DNA of 64,000 bases from DATKPA01 sp051955985 (lineage in GTDB: Bacteria > Planctomycetota > Phycisphaerae > WQYP01): contig JBQCGD010000138.1 of assembly GCA_051955985.1 (NCBI GenBank), positions 27,174-91,173 of the forward strand. Reading direction: 5' to 3'. Of this stretch, positions 61,861-64,000 are shown piece by piece; within the stretch, counting starts at the first letter, position 1, and each line of letters begins with the position of its first letter. The position numbers and the translations under genes are program-made. Under the pieces are notes generated by a model. That model saw only the letters and a list, made by a program, of their open reading frames with translations, did no database searches and had not been told where the DNA came from.

Positions 61861-62631
61861 ATGCGCCTACTCGCCACCCTCCTCCTCTCCCTCTGCCTCG
61901 CCCCCGCCGCACGCGCCGACGATATCCACGTCGCCGCCGCCATCTCCATGAAAGAAGCCCTCTCCGACGCCGCCGCCGCCTGGCAAAAACAATCCGGCAA
62001 CACCGTGCAGTTCGCCTTCGGCTCCTCCGGCGCCATGTCCGCCCAGATCCGCAACTCCCACACCATCGACCTCTTCATCTCCGCCGCCGAACAACAAATG
62101 AACGACCTCCAGAACGCCAACCTCATCGACGCCCCCTCCCGTCGCAACATCGCCTCAAACACCCTGGTCCTCGTCATCCCCGCAAACGCCCCCCACACCC
62201 CCGCCTCCTTCGCCGACCTCGCCACCCCCGCCTTCCACCACGTCGCCGTCGGCGAACCCCGCACCGTCCCCGCCGGCCAATACGCCGCCGCACTCCTCGC
62301 CTCCCTCCACCTCACCGACACCCTTCACCCCAAACTCATCTACGGCGCCAACGTCCGCCAGGTCCTTATGTACGTCGAACGCGGCGAAGCCAACGCCGGA
62401 CTCGTCTACGCCACCGACGCCCTCCAATCCCACGGCAACGTCAAAGTCGCCCTCGCCGCCGACCCCAAAGACTGCTCCCCCATCCTCTACCCCGCCGCCC
62501 TCGTCGCCGGAAACGATCACCCCGCCGCCGCACTAAACTTCCTCAACTTCCTCACCTCCGACCCCGGCCAGAAAATCTTCGCCGCCCACGGCTTCCTCCA
62601 TCCCCCCTCCCCCAACGCCACCAACCCCTGA
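61861..62631 (+). CDS. modA: molybdate ABC transporter substrate-binding protein
   Basis: 256 aa from ATG 61861. Signal peptide ends PAARADD. Periplasmic receptor: HVAAAISMKEALSDAA, FAFGSSGAMSAQI with molybdate-contacting Ser, and VGEPRTVPAGQYAAALL are ModA features; GEANAGLVYATDAL closes the site. Third codon positions are almost all C. modB follows 7 bp later. Confidence 0.95.
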   Translation: MRLLATLLLSLCLAPAARADDIHVAAAISMKEALSDAAAAWQKQSGNTVQFAFGSSGAMSAQIRNSHTIDLFISAAEQQMNDLQNANLIDAPSRRNIASNTLVLVIPANAPHTPASFADLATPAFHHVAVGEPRTVPAGQYAAALLASLHLTDTLHPKLIYGANVRQVLMYVERGEANAGLVYATDALQSHGNVKVALAADPKDCSPILYPAALVAGNDHPAAALNFLNFLTSDPGQKIFAAHGFLHPPSPNATNP

Positions 62632-62638
62632 GGCGCCC

Positions 62639-63295
62639 GTGCTCAACGCCTCCATCCTCTCCCTCACCATCGCCATCCTCGCGACCATCCTCGCCGCGCT
62701 CATCGCCATCCCCCTCGCCTTCTTCATGTCCCGCCGACCCTTCCGCGGCCGCTCACTCCTCGAAGCACTCATCATGCTCCCCCTCGTCCTCCCCCCCACC
62801 GTCGTCGGCTACCTCCTCCTCGTCCTCCTCGGAACCCACGGCCTCATCGGCACCTGGCTCTACCGCTGGTTCCACTACTCCCTCTTCATGCGCGTCGAAG
62901 CCGCCGTCCTCGCCGCCGCCGTCGTCGCCATCCCCCTCTGCTACATCCCCTCCCGCGCCGCCTTCAGCGCTGTCGACCGCGACCTCGAAGACGTCGCCGT
63001 CCTCTTCGGCGCCTCCCGCCGCCAACTCTTCTTCCGCATCAGCCTCCCCCTCGCCGCGCGCGGCGTCTTCGCCGGCGCCATCCTCGCCTTCGCCCGCGCC
63101 CTCGGCGAATTCGGCGCCACCATGATGGTCTACACCTGGCAGCCCGGCAAAGAAACGCTCCCCATCCTCATCTACATCGACGCCGAATATGACAATTTCG
63201 CCCACGCACTCCCCGCCGTCCTCCTCCTCTCCGCCATGTCCCTCGCGTTAATCTGGGTCTACAACCGCTCCCTCTCCGACCCCCACCGACCCTAG
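62639..63295 (+). CDS. modB: molybdate ABC transporter permease
   Basis: 218 aa from GTG 62639 with GAGG upstream. Five to six helices; PLVLPPTVVGYLLLVLLG and FGASRRQLFFRISLPLAARG (ATPase-contact EAA loop), GEFGATMMVYTW and the C-terminal IYIDAEYDNFAHA are ModB. The usual ATPase gene modC does not follow in the window. Confidence 0.95.
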   Translation: MLNASILSLTIAILATILAALIAIPLAFFMSRRPFRGRSLLEALIMLPLVLPPTVVGYLLLVLLGTHGLIGTWLYRWFHYSLFMRVEAAVLAAAVVAIPLCYIPSRAAFSAVDRDLEDVAVLFGASRRQLFFRISLPLAARGVFAGAILAFARALGEFGATMMVYTWQPGKETLPILIYIDAEYDNFAHALPAVLLLSAMSLALIWVYNRSLSDPHRP

Positions 63296-63494
63296 TCAAT
63301 CTCTCCGGTTCCGTCGCCCCCACGCCACATGCCCACCCCCCCATCCCCCCCCCCAGTGCTGATACGCCACAAATTATCGGCACCCATACCAACTCCAAAA
63401 ATGTTGTTTTGCTGCCACGTGCCTCTGGCCGATGTTGTTACCAGACAACACTCATCCACAACGTTGGCTTTTTACAACGAACCAGAAGGGCCGT

Positions 63495-64000
63495 ATGGCA
63501 CACTCCTCCTCCGCTGATCCCGTCGCCCCCCACGAACCCGGCGTCTCCAAGCTCGCCGCCAAGGTCGCCCACGAACTCAACAACCCCCTCGACGCCGTCC
63601 TCCGTTACGTCTCCCTCGCCCAACGCAAAGCCAAGTCCGGACAGTTCTCCGACATCGAACGCTACCTCGCCGATGCCCAGTTCGGACTCCAACGCATGGC
63701 CGAAACACTCCGCGAACTCATGGACCTCGGCCGCCAAACCAACGACATCCTCTCCGGCGGCAGCCGCCAGAACACCGTCCCCCTCGCCGACCTCATCGCC
63801 GGCGCCATCCGCACCGCCGCCGCACACGCCGAACAAAAACACGTCGCACTCATCATCAAAAACCTCCTCCCGCCCCCCCCCGCCCCCACCCACCGCCACC
63901 CCCAGCCACACGGCCTCCCCCACCGCCACCCAAACCCCAACGAAGACAAACCCAGAACCACAACAGAAAAACAAACCAACCACACCAACACCCCCCACCC
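63495..64000 (+). CDS. sensor histidine kinase, partial (runs off right edge)
   Basis: ATG 63495 with AGAAGGG upstream. Residues 19-70 form the dimerisation/phosphoacceptor domain: KLAAKVAHELNNPLDAVLR with His26. No membrane helix precedes it. From about residue 125 the reading becomes Pro/His/Thr-rich and the DNA is nearly all A and C, so the end of this gene may be corrupted; no ATPase domain is reached. Confidence 0.75.
   Translation, partial: MAHSSSADPVAPHEPGVSKLAAKVAHELNNPLDAVLRYVSLAQRKAKSGQFSDIERYLADAQFGLQRMAETLRELMDLGRQTNDILSGGSRQNTVPLADLIAGAIRTAAAHAEQKHVALIIKNLLPPPPAPTHRHPQPHGLPHRHPNPNEDKPRTTTEKQTNHTNTPH

Overview
The window looks like chromosomal DNA of a planctomycete, most plausibly a Phycisphaerae-like lineage. 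This is inferred from high GC, an N-terminal LEGRTLLSA (LEPR-XLL-like) motif on a GloVer-repeat surface protein, a secreted protein carrying both dockerin repeats and a PEP-CTERM tail, a DUF1559-like pseudopilin, many stand-alone Ser/Thr kinase and TPR genes, and little operon structure. No rRNA, CRISPR array or complete classical transposon was seen. One tRNA-Arg(TCG) is present.

Layout. 0-3 kb: start of a kinase gene running off the left edge, a degenerate amidase-fold protein and two membrane proteins. 3-6.2 kb: a two-gene NitT/TauT-type ABC transporter with fused permease. 6.3-16.2 kb: fmt, a lipid-A N-domain protein, an anion permease, an NtrC-like regulator, ispF, three hydrolase/phosphotransferase genes and a glycogen-synthase-like glycosyltransferase. 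16.3-25.2 kb: GloVer surface protein, thioesterase, molybdopterin oxidoreductase, lipoprotein, an OprP-like porin with a Pho-box-like promoter, tRNA-Arg, a TIM-barrel epimerase and the dockerin/PEP-CTERM protein. 25.3-41.7 kb: acetyltransferases, a 50-codon microgene, osmC, GH52 beta-xylosidase, comB, truD, a BFD ferredoxin gene disturbed by a small insertion, and a Gfo/Idh-ADH-MFS sugar-acid operon. 41.8-54.6 kb: GT2, serine hydrolase and TMTC-like operon, a pseudokinase, a Tat amidase, a methyltransferase, TPR, KGG, moaE-moaD and a pseudopilin with a very long leader. 55.3-64 kb: prfB with a programmed frameshift, a CE15/DUF5696-like carbohydrate operon, and mop-modE-modA-modB followed by a truncated histidine kinase.

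How genes work together. GH52, CE15, the DUF5696-like hydrolase, the dockerin protein, the TIM-barrel epimerase and the Gfo/Idh-ADH-ExuT-like operon fit use of plant glucuronoxylan and its uronic acids. modABE/mop, moaD/moaE and the sulfite-oxidase-like enzyme form a molybdenum theme. The ModE DNA-binding domain and its TOBE sensor are encoded by separate neighbouring genes, and a ModE-like operator lies before modA.

Most unusual observations: (1) a low-GC ~0.6 kb segment (35548-36176) that appears to have inserted at codon 23 of a BFD ferredoxin gene, bringing a replacement 5' end plus a small cargo gene and leaving the original 5' end stranded; (2) several short periodic-word repeats, one inserted in frame in the GH52 gene and one supplying the stop codon of the Gfo/Idh gene; (3) an amber codon between signal peptide and mature protein at 60877; (4) a ~14.7 kb block (about 27.0-41.7 kb) whose G/C strand bias is opposite to its surroundings regardless of gene direction. 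The last ~100 bases are almost only A and C and may be a contig-end artefact. All family assignments are from reading motifs; no database search was possible.
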